From assembly GCA_026874595.1 (NCBI GenBank), contig CM049319.1:15465601-15529600 (forward strand): a stretch of DNA of 64,000 nucleotides, read 5' to 3'. The position numbers and the translations under genes were made by a program. Positions 10,191 through 23,000 of this stretch are shown here, in pieces. The stretch is from Sipunculus nudus. Taxonomy: Eukaryota > Annelida > Sipuncula > Golfingiida > Sipunculidae. Below the pieces are notes generated by a model. The model worked only from the letters and a program-made list of their open reading frames with translations. It did not search any database and was not told where the DNA came from. The stretch's first letter is position 1, and every line of letters begins with the position of its first letter.

Positions 10191-11017
10191 GTAAGGTGAA
10201 TGCTGGATCAATTAGCCCTTGGCTTGTTTTATTACGAGAAGAAGTTGTCAGATGGGGAGGGTGGTTTTGATAGATGGATTTTGATATCTTGGCCGGTTTA
10301 GAAATGTCGGTCAGAATTGCCCACCCCCAAAATCTTAATGTCATACCGTATACTAGTGTATTGGCTGGGTATATCGTTCCATATTCCATGCATATTTTCT
10401 GTATGTACAGTCTGATTGATTTAAAATGTGGTGTTGTTATGAATAATGAAATCTTTTTAAAATGTTTTTACTCAGTCGTAAAATCGCTAAATCAGGCATT
10501 CCTGTTTGACATTTATTGCTATATCATTCCCAGAGTGCCAGTGTATTAGCCCAAATAACATAGCCTCCATGTTCTCCACTCAACCATTTTAAGTCAAAAA
10601 GTGTAGGCTGATAAGTTAATGATGGTGAAGTAAGATTTTCATCTGAGGTCCATTTCTCCAAACTTTGCTGCAGAAACTGCATAATTAATACACTGTTTAG
10701 CTTGAATGACAAAATAACAGTTAATCCTCAAGATCATGGCCACCAATGGGACCTCAATACAATGGTCACATTTTCAAGGTGGTTGTTTAAGCCAGGTCTT
10801 ATTAAAATGAACAAAAAAAAGTCTGGACCACGAGTAAATGGTCGCTATTTTCAGGTGGTTGCTCAAACACAGTTGGTCCTGAGGCAAGGTTTTACTGGTA
10901 TCAGTAAATAAGCAGTGCATGTCTATATCTTTGGCTTTCTGGAATATTGAAGTGGTCATCAAACAAGTTACTGAAAGTGTATTTTTATTTATTATAATGT
11001 TGTATTGTGATTTTCAG
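10191..11017 (+). other. Probable first intron of the V-ATPase gene
   Basis: Non-coding; bounded by the inferred donor GTAAGG at 10191 and the acceptor at 11016-11017. Short open frames on both strands are not supported by any family resemblance. Confidence 0.4.
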
Positions 11018-11024
11018 ATAATCC

Positions 11025-14000
11025 ATGACGATGGAGTACTGGCTGATCAGCGCTCCTGGTGAGAAGACCTGTCAACAGACATGGGAGGTCATGAACAACG
11101 TCACCTCACGCCAGAACAACCTTTCAGCTAACTACAAGTTCCACATTCCTGACCTCAAGGTAGATCATTAGTGTTTCATTTTAAATTAAAATTCAGCACT
11201 GCTGTAGATCTGTGAGAAATTACAACATTTGATGGTCCAAACTTATAAATGAGATTTTGAATACAATGGGAATTTGTTATTTTTCTACTGTTGAGGTTTT
11301 AAATCACTTTTAAATTTTCATCAGAAGGTGCTATACAATAAGCCTGTGTGATAGGAAATTTTAAGTAAATGTCTCGGTCATGTTTCATTTCTTTTCTATC
11401 ATTCATTTAACAGGACATTGAAAATGTCAAAATCTTTTTCATTGCTATAAAGCTAAACAGCTGCATGCTTTAATTACACCAACTCTTACTTGATCAGTAA
11501 ATGTAAACTTAAAGTTTTTTTTTTTGTAAAGAGTACTAAAAAAAGGTGTTACACAAATGCCCTACCCCAGTAATACGAACACCCTATGACAACATGGCTA
11601 CCAGGGGAGATTCCCTTGGTATTAATGCCACCAGATGCAGATCTCTGGGGTTGACCAATGACCACAGAGCTGAAATGATTGATACATGAGCCATGTACCA
11701 GCCTAGCCCTCTCTCTTCCCCTGGGACACTGAACACTGTAGACTGTGTGGTGCCTGTCCCACCGGGCTCGGAGCCTCTCTGGTTCATCTTAGCTTCAGCC
11801 TTGCAGAAGCTGAGAATATAGGGACCAAGGAATACCTAGACAGTCAGGATAAGGTTGGTATAGGCATATATTTATATACTTTATGTAATATTAGTCTAGG
11901 CATGTGTCTTTGTGTATTTCTGTAGTTCCTTTAGAATAAATTCTTGTGGCCACTAATTGCCTTTTATCTGTCTCAGTTCAGGTGATCAGTGCATGCATGG
12001 AAATGATCATTTAATATATCCGCCACACTACCTTTAATTAATAGCTGGACCCCATTCTAGTTACACTATTTTACTGGTTATTTGATATAAATTCTCTCTA
12101 ATTTAATTAATGATTTTAACATCTTCACAGGTTGGGACTCTTGATGTTCTGGTTGGGTTGTCTGATGACCTCAGTAGACTGGACACATACACAGAAAGGT
12201 AAGTAATTTCAGTACATGCCTGCCACACACTAGAAACTCCTAATCAGCAACCAGAAAGGTCTTGGCAACATCTCTTGAAAACCTGTGTTCAGACTCATCT
12301 ATAACACATTGCACCAGTTCAATCAGTATGCTTTAGTGTCAAGGTCATTTTATGCATCTCTGCCAATAGTCCACCTGCCACAGTGCATTAATTAAATTTG
12401 GCAACTGACTTTCATCAGCAAGGATTGCATAAACCCTCATTTCAGTTATCTTTCAAAACATTAGCATCAGCCCTACACTCCTTATGCAGCAGTTAAACAC
12501 TGCAGTCATTCCAGATCTCCTTTGTTTTAACTGCTGCTTTGTTTAGCACATTTTTTCCGGGTTCCAACACTGGAGCTGGCACAGGGCCAGGAAACAGACC
12601 AACGAGAGCAGTTTGTCACAAGTTTAAAACTTGGGAGTTGGATGCACAATGCGATACCATGCTCCCATTGGTCCGATTAGTATAGTGATTAAAAGCCTTA
12701 GCCCTGTATCAGCCCTGGTGGTGAAACCTGATGAATCTTGCTGTACAAAGCAGCGGTTAAAGTCAAGGAGATCTAACAGCTGTGAGAGGAATGTACATCA
12801 GTTGATCATCATTGTATCCCCAGACAAAGTCAGGGATACTATGGTTTTATTATCATCTGGTGTTATCTCATGAGATGAATGTGTCACTGCCAAATTATTC
12901 ATGATTTATATAATAACCAAATTAATTTTATCATGATAAGTTATTATAAATGGAAATAAAAAAACAAAGTACCTCTGAAGATTCCTAAATTCACAAGACA
13001 TTCATTAATTTGACAAGGTCAAAAGATATATTTTAATATTTGTAGCCACCTTGAATATTTTATTTTAAAAATATATTTATAGCTAATTTATGCATTTTGT
13101 GGTTATGATAGTGGAGGAGTAACTGGTTTGATTTGTTGGATTAGAAATTGGCCGGAATAGTATAATATGATAATCACAGTCAATACTATATTATTTTACA
13201 GCATCACCAGGAAGGTGGCCCAGTACTTAGGAGAAGTATTAGAAGATCAGAGAGACAAACTGCAAGAAAACCTGTTGGCTAATGGGAGTAAGTACAAGTC
13301 AGGGTTATCCAGTCAACCGGAGAAGATTGCTTGATTAAAACCAGGCTCACATGAGCTGATTTTGTATTTTCAGGAAGGGAGGGAAGGGGATGATCTTAAA
13401 TTTAAAATGTAACGGACAAATAATGCAGGACATAACACACCTGAACAAAATGATACAGAACAAAACTTTGCTGAGCATATCACATCTGGAAAATAAACAT
13501 GGGACATAACTTACCTAAAGGGGTTGTAATTCTATGACAATGGAAAGGCATAAATACAGATTTGCCTTTCCACAGAAAAACTTTCCTTTCCACTAAAGAT
13601 GCATTCTACCACCATATCAAACTTTCAGTCCCACTTCACTCAGTGTAAACCTGTTTCTGCCAACTTGCATGCACTTTTGCATTAAAAAAAACTGAATGTT
13701 TACAATAGTAACACTATTATATCAGACACATGATTGTGTATTGAAAAAAAAAAAAACGGAAAAATATAGGATATGAGGGTCTAGATGCCAGCAAGTATAA
13801 GAATTTGTATACCATTCTATAATAAAATATCAGAAATATAGGGAGTTGGTGGATCACCATTTCTAAAATATTTAGTTTTTAGCTCAGCTGACTGTAAGTC
13901 ATCTGAGCTATAGCGATCACTCTTTGTCCATCGTCCGGCCATCCGGCCGTCTGTCCGTTAACAAGGCACAAATCGTAACCGCTGTACATGGAATCTTCTT

Positions 14001-17000
14001 ACTTTACATCCAGAGAGGTCCATGAAAAATGTCCTCGGAAACCTGGAATTAGGTCTCTGTTACCCATATCCTTCGAGCTATGGGGCCCCAAAATACCCCC
14101 CAGAATAGTCAAAAATTTCATACAAAAACTTCAATATCTCATTGACTACATCACTGATAGTCATGATTTTTTGGCATACATATTGAACATAAGATGTTCC
14201 ATCAGTTGCTGCAGACTGGTGGCGCCACCTGTATTTTTCGATTTTTTACAAATTTTTATGCCCCCGCCACAAAGTGGCCGGGGCATATAGTTTTACCCAT
14301 GTCCGTCATTCCGTCATTCCGAAATCAAACAGTTGTACAGACTTTTTTTTGCAATGCCTGCAGATATTGGCCTGATTTTTGGTGTGTGGGCAGATAATGA
14401 CCAGTTACAGATCTATTTCACGTTTCGTCCTGGTTGACCTACTTTTGATTGTTTTACGGCTCCTAAATATAGAAAATTTCATGAAAAATATAAATTTTCA
14501 TGACAAATACACATGTACGGACTTTTTTTCGCAATGCCAGCAGATATTGGCCTGATTTTTGGTGTGTGGGCAGATAATGACCAGTTACAGATCGAGTTCG
14601 CCTGACGTCCCGGTTGACCTACTTTTGACTGTTTTACGGCTCCTAAACTTAGAAAATTTCATGAAAAATAGAAATTTTCATGACAAATACACATGTACGG
14701 ACTTTTTTTCGCAATGCCTGCAGATATTGGCCTGATTTTTGGTGTGTGGGCAGATATTGACTAGTTACAGATCGAGTTCGCGTTTCGTCCTGGTTGACCT
14801 ACTTTTGATTGTTTTATGGCTCCTAAATATAGAAAATTTCATGAAAAATATAAATTTTCATGACAAATGTACATGTACAGCCGTTTTTAGCCCTCAGCTC
14901 ATAGGCTGATGGCCTATTGTCGTCACCCAGCTGTCCGTCTATCCGTCCGTCCATCTGTCTGTCCGTTGTCCGTCCGTCCGTCTGTCCATTCCGCGTCTCT
15001 TAACTTTTACCTTGTGAGCGGGATATCTATAAAAGGATTCACTATTGGAATTTCATTTCATCAGTGAAGATGTATATCGATAAAGTTCGAAGATGATCAG
15101 ACAGATCCTGAACATAGAAAATTTCATGAAAGACAGAATTTTTATGAAAAATGCACATGTATGGACCTTTTTCACAATGCCTGCGTATACTGGCCTGATT
15201 TTTGGTGTGTTGCTTGATAATGACCCGTAACAGATCGAGTTGCATTTTGCCTTTGTTGACCTACTTTTGACCATACAACACCTCCTGAACTTAAAAAATT
15301 TTACCAAATTTAACAAATGTTTCTAATTAGCCCCAGGCGGGGGCATTTGTGTAGTTCCGACACATCTAGTTTTCTCTATTTTTGAGACATTTAAAAAAAT
15401 GAACATCTGTTAACAGGGCACAAATCGTAAAGACTGAACCTAGAATCTTCATTCTTGACATTCTAAGAGACTTATGAAAAGTCTCCATGGAAACCAGAAA
15501 TTAGGTCTCTGTTAACCATATCCTTCGAGCTATGGGGCCCCAAAGTACCCCCCAGAATAGTGAAAAATTTCATACAAAAACTTCAATATCTCATTAACTA
15601 CATCACTGATGGTCATGATTTTTGGCATACATATTGATCATGAGATGTTTCATCAGTTTCTGCAGACTGGTGGCACCACCTGTATTTTTCGATTTTTTAC
15701 GAATTTTTTTCTCTATTTTTGAGACCTTAAAAAATGTGAACATCTGTTAACAGGGCACAAATCGTAACGACTGGACCTAGAATCTTCATTCTTGACACAC
15801 AGGGAGACCCATGAAAAGTCTCCATTGAAACCTGAAATTAGGTCTCTGTTACCCATATCCTGTGAGCTATGGGGCCCCAAAGTACCCCCAAGAATAGTCA
15901 AAAATTTCATACAAAAACTTAAATATCTCATTAACTACATCACTGATGGTCATGATTTTTGGCATACATATTGATCATGAGATGTTTCAACAGTTTCTGC
16001 AGACTGGTGGCGCCACCTATATTTTTCGATTTTTTACGAATTTATAAATGTGAACAGCTGTTAACAGGGCACAAATCATAAAGACTGGACCTAGAATCTT
16101 CATTCTTGACACACTGAGAGGTCCATAAAAAGTCTGCATGGAAACCTGAAATAAGGTCTCTGTTACCCATATCCTTTGAGCTATGGGGGGCTCCCAATAA
16201 CCCCCCAGAATAATGGAAAATTTGATAAAAACAAACTGCAACATCTCAATAACTACAACACTGATGGTCATGATTTTTGGCATACATATTGATCAAGAGG
16301 TGTTTCATCAGTACCTGCAGACTGGTGGTGCCACCTGTATTTTTTTCAAATTTTCACAATTTTTTTTTCTCTATTTTCGAGACATTTCAGGATGTAGTTA
16401 TCTGTCAACAGGGTACAAATCGTAAGGACTGGACCTAGAATCTTCATTGTTGACACACAGGGAGACCCATGATAAGTCTCCATGGACACCTGAAATTAGG
16501 TCTCTGTTACCCATATCCTTTGAGCTATGGCACTCCAAAGTACAGCTCAGAATAATGGAAAATTTGATACAAAAGCTGAAGTATCTGAACAACTAATGCA
16601 GAGATCACCATAATTGTTTTCATGGATATTGATCATGGAGTGTTTCATCAGTTTCTGCAGACTGGTGGCACCACCTGTATTTGTTCGGGTTTTTTTACGA
16701 ATTTTTTCTCTATTTTTGAGACCTTTAAAGTTATGAACATCTGTTAACAGGGCACAAATCATTAAAACTGGACCTAGAATCTTCATTCTTGACACACAGG
16801 GAGACCCATGAAAAGTCTCCATGGAAACCTGAAATTAGGTCTCTGTTACCCATATTCTTTAAGCTGTATGGCTCCAAACTACCCCCTAGAATAATGGAAA
16901 ATTTGATACAAAAACTGCAGTATCGCAATAACTACAACACTGATGGTCATGATTTTCGGCATACATATTGATCATGACCTGTTCCATCAGTTTCTGCAGA

Positions 17001-20000
17001 CTGGGTGCGCCACCTCTATTTTTTTCAAATTTTTACGATTTTTTTTTCTCTTTTTTTGATACCTTTAAAGATGTGGTTATCTGTCAACAGGGTACAAATC
17101 GCAACAACTGAACCTAGAATCTTCATTCTTGTCATGCAAGAAGGCCCATGAAAAGTGCCTGTGGAAACTTAAAATTAGGTCTCTGTTACCCATATCCTTC
17201 AAGCTATAGGACTCCGAAGTATCCCTCAGAATAATGGACAATTTGATACAAAAGCTGAAGTATCTGAACAACTAATGGGGAGATCACCATGATTCTTTGC
17301 ATGGATATTGATGTTTGTAAGTGTTTTTATAAGTTTCTGCAGACTGGTGGAGCCACCTGTATTTTTGTACCCGCCAAAACGAAGTTTTGTGGATACTATG
17401 TTTTTGACGGGGTTCCTCCGCCGTTGCCGCGTTCGTTTCCAGAGAGCTCCTCTGGGACTTGATTTTATCAGCTTTCCAAGCTCATATCTCAGGAACCGTT
17501 TGACTGATCAGGAAATAAAATTTATACTAATGTAGCCCTTGGATAGCTCTATAACATACACAAAAAATGGTGGCGCCACCTGTAACCATGTTTGCACGGT
17601 GTCCATCTGTTCATCTGCCTTTGGTTAAAATCACTCATATCTCTGCAGTGAATGGACTAATTCACCTGAAATTCGGCATGCGTATACATCCTGGATAGCT
17701 TTCTTGATTTTATGACAGGTGGCGCCACCTACATTCTCATTCACGCTGATGACATCCAAGCTCATATTTCGGGAACCGTTTGACCGATCGGGCACAAATT
17801 TTTCATGTATATAGATCTAACATAGCTCTTTATCATATGCTAAACTGGTGGCACCACCTGTAACCATTTTTGCACAGCGTCTGTTTGTCTGCCGTGCAAT
17901 AATGACACTCATATCTCGGCAGTGGTTTGACATATCTGCCTAAAATTTTGCAGTTTTATACATCCTGGATAGCTTTCTTGATTTTATGACAGGTGGCACC
18001 ACCTACATTCACGTTCACGCTGATGACATCCAAGCTCATATCTCGGGAACCGTTTGACTGATCGGGCCAGAATTTTGCATGTGTATAGATCTAACATAAC
18101 TCTTTATCATACACAAAACTGGTGGCACCACCTGCAACCAATTTTGCACAGCGTCTGTCTGTTTGTCTGCCGTGCAATAAAGTCACTCACATCTTGGCAG
18201 TGGTTTGACATATCTGCCTAAAATTTTGCAGTTTTATACATCCTGGATAGCTTTCTTGATTTTATGACAGGTGGCGCCACCTTTATTCTAGTTTATGCTG
18301 CAGACATCCAAGCTCATATCTCGGGAACTGTTTGAAAGATTGGGCCAAAATTTTGCATGTGTATAGATCTCACATAGGTCTTTATCATACACAAAACTGG
18401 AGGGGCCACCTGCAACCATTTTTGCACATTTTGCACAGCGGCTGTCTGTTGGTCTGCCGTGGGCTAAAATCACTCATTTCTCTGTAGTGGTTTGACATAA
18501 CTGCCTAAAATTTTGCAGGTTTATACATCCTGGATAGCTTTCTTGATTTTATGACAGGTGGCGCCACCTACATTCTAGTTAACGCTGCACACATCCAAGC
18601 TAATATCTCATGAACCATTTGACCGATTGGGCCAAAATTGTGCTTGTGTTTAGATCTCACATAGGTCTTTATCATACACAAAACTGCAACCATTTTTGCA
18701 CAGCGTCTGTCTGTTTGTCTGCCGTGGGCTAAAATCACTCATATCCATGTAGTGGTTTGACTTTTCTGCCTAAAATTTTGCATATGTATACAACTTGGAC
18801 AGCTTTCTGGATTTGTGGTAGGTTGCACAACCTACATACACATTTAGGCTGCAGATATCCATGCTAATATGCAACATACCTCACTCTGTTTCCCCTTGCC
18901 ACTAAGTCCATGCCTCACTTCACTCTGATTTTGGCAGATACACGTAGTCACTTGTCGGCTACCCGTATTCTAGTTTTTAAAGTTTACACATTTTTTCTCT
19001 ATTTTTCAGATATATAAATACAGCCTAAATCTTGGCCTGTTGGTTAATCTGTTTGATGCTTCAGTTGAATGGGTATCTACCATTCTGATGATAAAATTTC
19101 CTTTTGTGAATCTCTTCCCAGTCAGCTGAGCGCCGTGACCCATGGGTCACTTGTTTTTTAAATTTGTTCTCTATTTTTTAGATATATTAATACAGACACA
19201 ATCTCAGCGTGTTGGTTAATCTGTTTGATGCTTCAGCTGAATGGGTATATACTACCATTCAGATGATAAAATTTCCTTTTTGCGAATCTCTTCCCATTCA
19301 GCTGAGCGTCATGACCCATGGGTCACTTGTTGTGTCATGTTTTGTATTACTTATCCAACTACTATCAAGGTGAAAAGGTGTTATTTCGACCTCTGACCCT
19401 GGTCAAGCGTCACTGAACACAACAACAGGATATACCACACCTTGACAAAATGATACAGAACAAAACTACGCGTTTTTTACGCTATTTTTGTGATTTTTGA
19501 TAGCATTTTAAAATTGTGAAGGATTGTAATGAGCTAATCAATGTTTCTAGCGAAGCATGGTTATATTTCAGTTAATGGTATTTATGCCCTGAATTGATGA
19601 TATCCAGGTATCACATCACTGTTTCTACTAATTGTATTTTATGATATATATGATTTCTATTTCAGTGGACCTGCCCACCTACCTGACAAGATTCCAGTGG
19701 GATATGGCTAAATACCCAATCAAGCAGTCCCTCCGTAACATTGCAGATATAATCTCCAAGGTCAGAAATGTTGCATTGAATAAAACTCACAGTACAAAAT
19801 TCATAGTTTTTATGAGGTTTTAGTTATTTCCTGTGACTTGAATTGATGTTTATACAGTGTATTATGTGCTAAATGCAATTGTTACTAATTTAAAATATGT
19901 TCTGAACTTTTCTGCACATGCCTTACTTACTATCTCCAGAGTCAAATCTTTATATCAATATTACTATGAGAAATCTTTATATCATTGTTACTGTGAGAAT

Positions 20001-23000
20001 AGACCCAGCATTGATGTTCATGCAGCATATTACTTAAGATATACATGTTTTGCTGTATGTTATTATTCCATGGTTCAGATTTCTTGAGTGTATTGTTTTG
20101 CTGCAGTTTCTCCAAATATGAAATTGACAGAAAACCACTACACAGTGACAACAGTCCATGGTTATTTAATGACAGTGGTGCATTTTATTGTTAGTGTGCT
20201 TTATTTCTCATTGTGTGATTGTGTTTTCAGCAAATGTCCCAAATCGACAATGATCTCAAAACCAAATCACAGGCTTACAACAACTTGAAAGGAAACCTGC
20301 AGTCTTTAGAGAGGAGACAAACGTGAGTTTAACCAAGTTAATGTTCTGGTATGATGTAACTTATTGATATGGGCTGTTGCCCTTGGAAGTATGGATTATT
20401 TAGAGCTAAAGTTGCACTCCTCATGCAGTGGTTATACGCTGCAGTCAGTCAAGATCTCCTTTCTTTTTAACTGCTGTTTGTTTTTGGAGGTCTCAGCCCA
20501 ATGACTGGCACAGGGCCAAGAATCAGACCAGCAAGAGTTGGGTTTAGCAAAATTGAAACTGGGAGTTGGATGCACAATGTGATACCGCACTCTCATTGGT
20601 CTGATTACAATTGTTTGCTCTGTGCTACTGGTAGCGGTAGCGGTGAAACAAAGAATTTTGCTATACTGAGTAGTGGTAAGGATGAAGGAGATCTGAAAGA
20701 CTGCAAGATAAAGTGCTGTGTGACGAGTGTAAACTAAAGTTAGAACGTTTACTTTGACAAAGAAACTGGTTATACATTTAAAACAACTCTAAAGATAAAG
20801 GCACAATAAAGACACATCAATGCATGATAACAGTCATATCTAAAAAGAAAGGTATATCACAAATAACTTTTTTTCATGTATTTCTTGATAATATATGTGT
20901 TCCAGTTGTGATATATAATTATTTATCACAAAGACAGCCAATGAACATGCAAAACCTTCTTAATTAGCTCCATTTCACAAGTAATATACCTGCATTTGGA
21001 TCACCCAAAGTCATTACCAGAATATCTCTTTAAGTAATTTAACAGCATGCAACTCGGTTAAAATAATGATCAGCGTGACCTTTGCTAAGGACATGTCAGT
21101 AATTAGAGAGCCATGCTAACATTTTAGGATAAGATATACTCTCACTGTCCATTGCTTAATACAGTGTATATCACTCCCAGTGTTTGTCATCAACTAATTA
21201 ATTAAATTTTTATCAGTTAATATTTGGAGTGCTAGGCATCTGCAGGATCTGAGCCTATACAGTTTCAAAGTTCACTTATGAATTGAGCAAGTTTCATCAG
21301 ATTGAACTATCATGGTTGAAATTGTCATTATTAATTTTTCAGGGGGAGCTTGCTGACGAGACACCTTGGTGACCTGGTAAAGAAGGAGGACTTTGTGCTG
21401 GACTCTGAATACCTTACCACTCTGATCGTGGTCATACCAAAGTAAGTGGTCATGTTTTACATAGGTGGTCATACATATCATATACATAAGACAATCATGT
21501 CAAATACAGTAGGTGGTCATACATATCATTTACAGTAGGTGGTCATGTCATATACAGTAGGTGTTCACCTCATATACAGTAAGTGGTCACATTTTATAAT
21601 GCACAGAGTATAGACATGGCCATGTCTGTTTGTTTGCAAACTGTTAATAAACAGTTAATAAATTTTTAGCTCAGATGACTGAAAGGAAAAAGATTACAAA
21701 TGGCGCCACCAGTCTTGAGTACAAGATGAGCACAATTTCAGCCCAATACAAAGTACCAATCACTAAGACGAACAGGATGTAAATGTATGGATGGCCGCAG
21801 TGCAAAAATAATTGTAGGTGATGCCACCAATCTGGAGTACGAGATGGAGGTATCCAAGATCTATGGACATGCACAATTTCAGCCCAATACATTGAACCTC
21901 TCCTGAGATACGGGCTGTTATAACTAAGACACCCATATTCACATTGCATAAAAAGGATTGCAGGTGGCACCCATCAGTTTTTGTTAGGCACCAGTTCACA
22001 TGTGACCCAATAACTATGCCAGGTTTCAGAAAGATAGGTCCAAGTTCTCCAAAAACAAACACTGTCGTGGCATGAAAACATAGTATCCATAAAAAACCGT
22101 TTTGGCAGATACAGTAATTAAATATCTATTGCTGTCAGTTTGAAACTAGCAGGGTATTTGATTTCAGTGATTTTAACACAAATTGTTTACAGAGAAAATG
22201 GGTACTATATTTGCCAATTGTATAGACATAATTATAATATTTGCTTAAATGAAAGTGTACAGATCTTGATACTTTCTTGTATGTGTATGTGTTTGCACAA
22301 ACAAAAATTAAGTTTTTAATATTGCAGACTATAGGTGTTGTTTTTAGTACCATCATGAAAGCTGCGTTGGTAATTTTACATAGTAAATGTTAAGCGTAGG
22401 TTACGATCTTGATGTTTTATTTCACAGGGCCAATCAGCATGACTGGTTCGCCAAGTATGAGAAACTGACTGATATGGTGGTTCCAAGGTCATCAAGGTGA
22501 GAGTCATATTATATAGGGTGGCTGGCCCAGATTAACACCATGATAATAGGACCCTTGAGAAATAGCTATCAAAATGCTGAATCAGCCCTCCCTGACTTAT
22601 AAATCAGTGTGTCATAATAAATAAGACTGGAGTCAAATAAAAAAACACAACTGACATTTATGTTAGTTGTTAGTCCTGTATGTGGAAGTTGAAAAAAACA
22701 TAAATGGGTTTATTTTTCACAGTTAAACATCACCTATCAAGCACATCATTGTAGCAACTACCACAAAATAACCACTTTTTTCACAGTTTTAATTCTTCTT
22801 TGCTTTTTATAATCAGACCTTGCTTCAATGCCACCTGGAAAATGCGACAACTTGAGGTCGTAAAATTTATGTTTCACTGTATTATACCAAAATATTTTGT
22901 TCTTGTAAAATGTAAAAGAATTATTCACTGCTTGACTGCCCTGGATGCCAAATATAGTTGTTGATAGAAGGGTGGAGAAGTGTTAATTTTAAAGCCTCCT

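Larger units (their letters stand above)
14259..15369 (+). mobile_element. Hairpin-ended element (family B) nested in family A
   Basis: The left end is a strong hairpin (CCCCGCCAC, loop AAA, GTGGCCGGGG) followed by CATATAG and a GTCCGTCATTCCGTC stretch. The right end has a GCCCC/GGGGC stem (15330-15344), then TGTGT/ACACA (15348-15364), then CTAG at 15366-15369 followed by T. It interrupts a family-A repeat unit: the phrase GATTTTTTACAAATTTTT before it is continued by TTTCTCTATTTTTGAG after it, which are contiguous in the other units (for example near 15693-15722). This precise empty-site comparison within the window confirms insertion without loss of target. Confidence 0.8.
13881..19331 (+). 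mobile_element. Hairpin-ended, satellite-bearing element (family A), outer copy of a nest
   Basis: The left end forms a hairpin (AGCTCAG 13881-13887 with CTGAGCT 13903-13909, plus an inner TGACT/AGTCA-like stem), followed by GAGCTATAG and then a pyrimidine-rich GTCC/CCGTCTGTCCG stretch. The right end carries the palindrome TGACCCATGGGTCA at 19312-19325, then CTTGTT. The body is a ~330-bp tandem repeat (15390-17360). Two other elements have inserted into it (14259-15369 and 17366-18973). Two further copies of family A lie in reverse orientation at 52119-54799 and 59640-60789 with the same two ends. It has no coding capacity. It fills most of the intron after V-ATPase coding exon 3. Confidence 0.75.

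Noticed and set aside
13988-17535. Numerous 60-100-codon open frames on both strands
   Set aside because: All lie inside the 330-bp and related satellites and recur with the repeat period.
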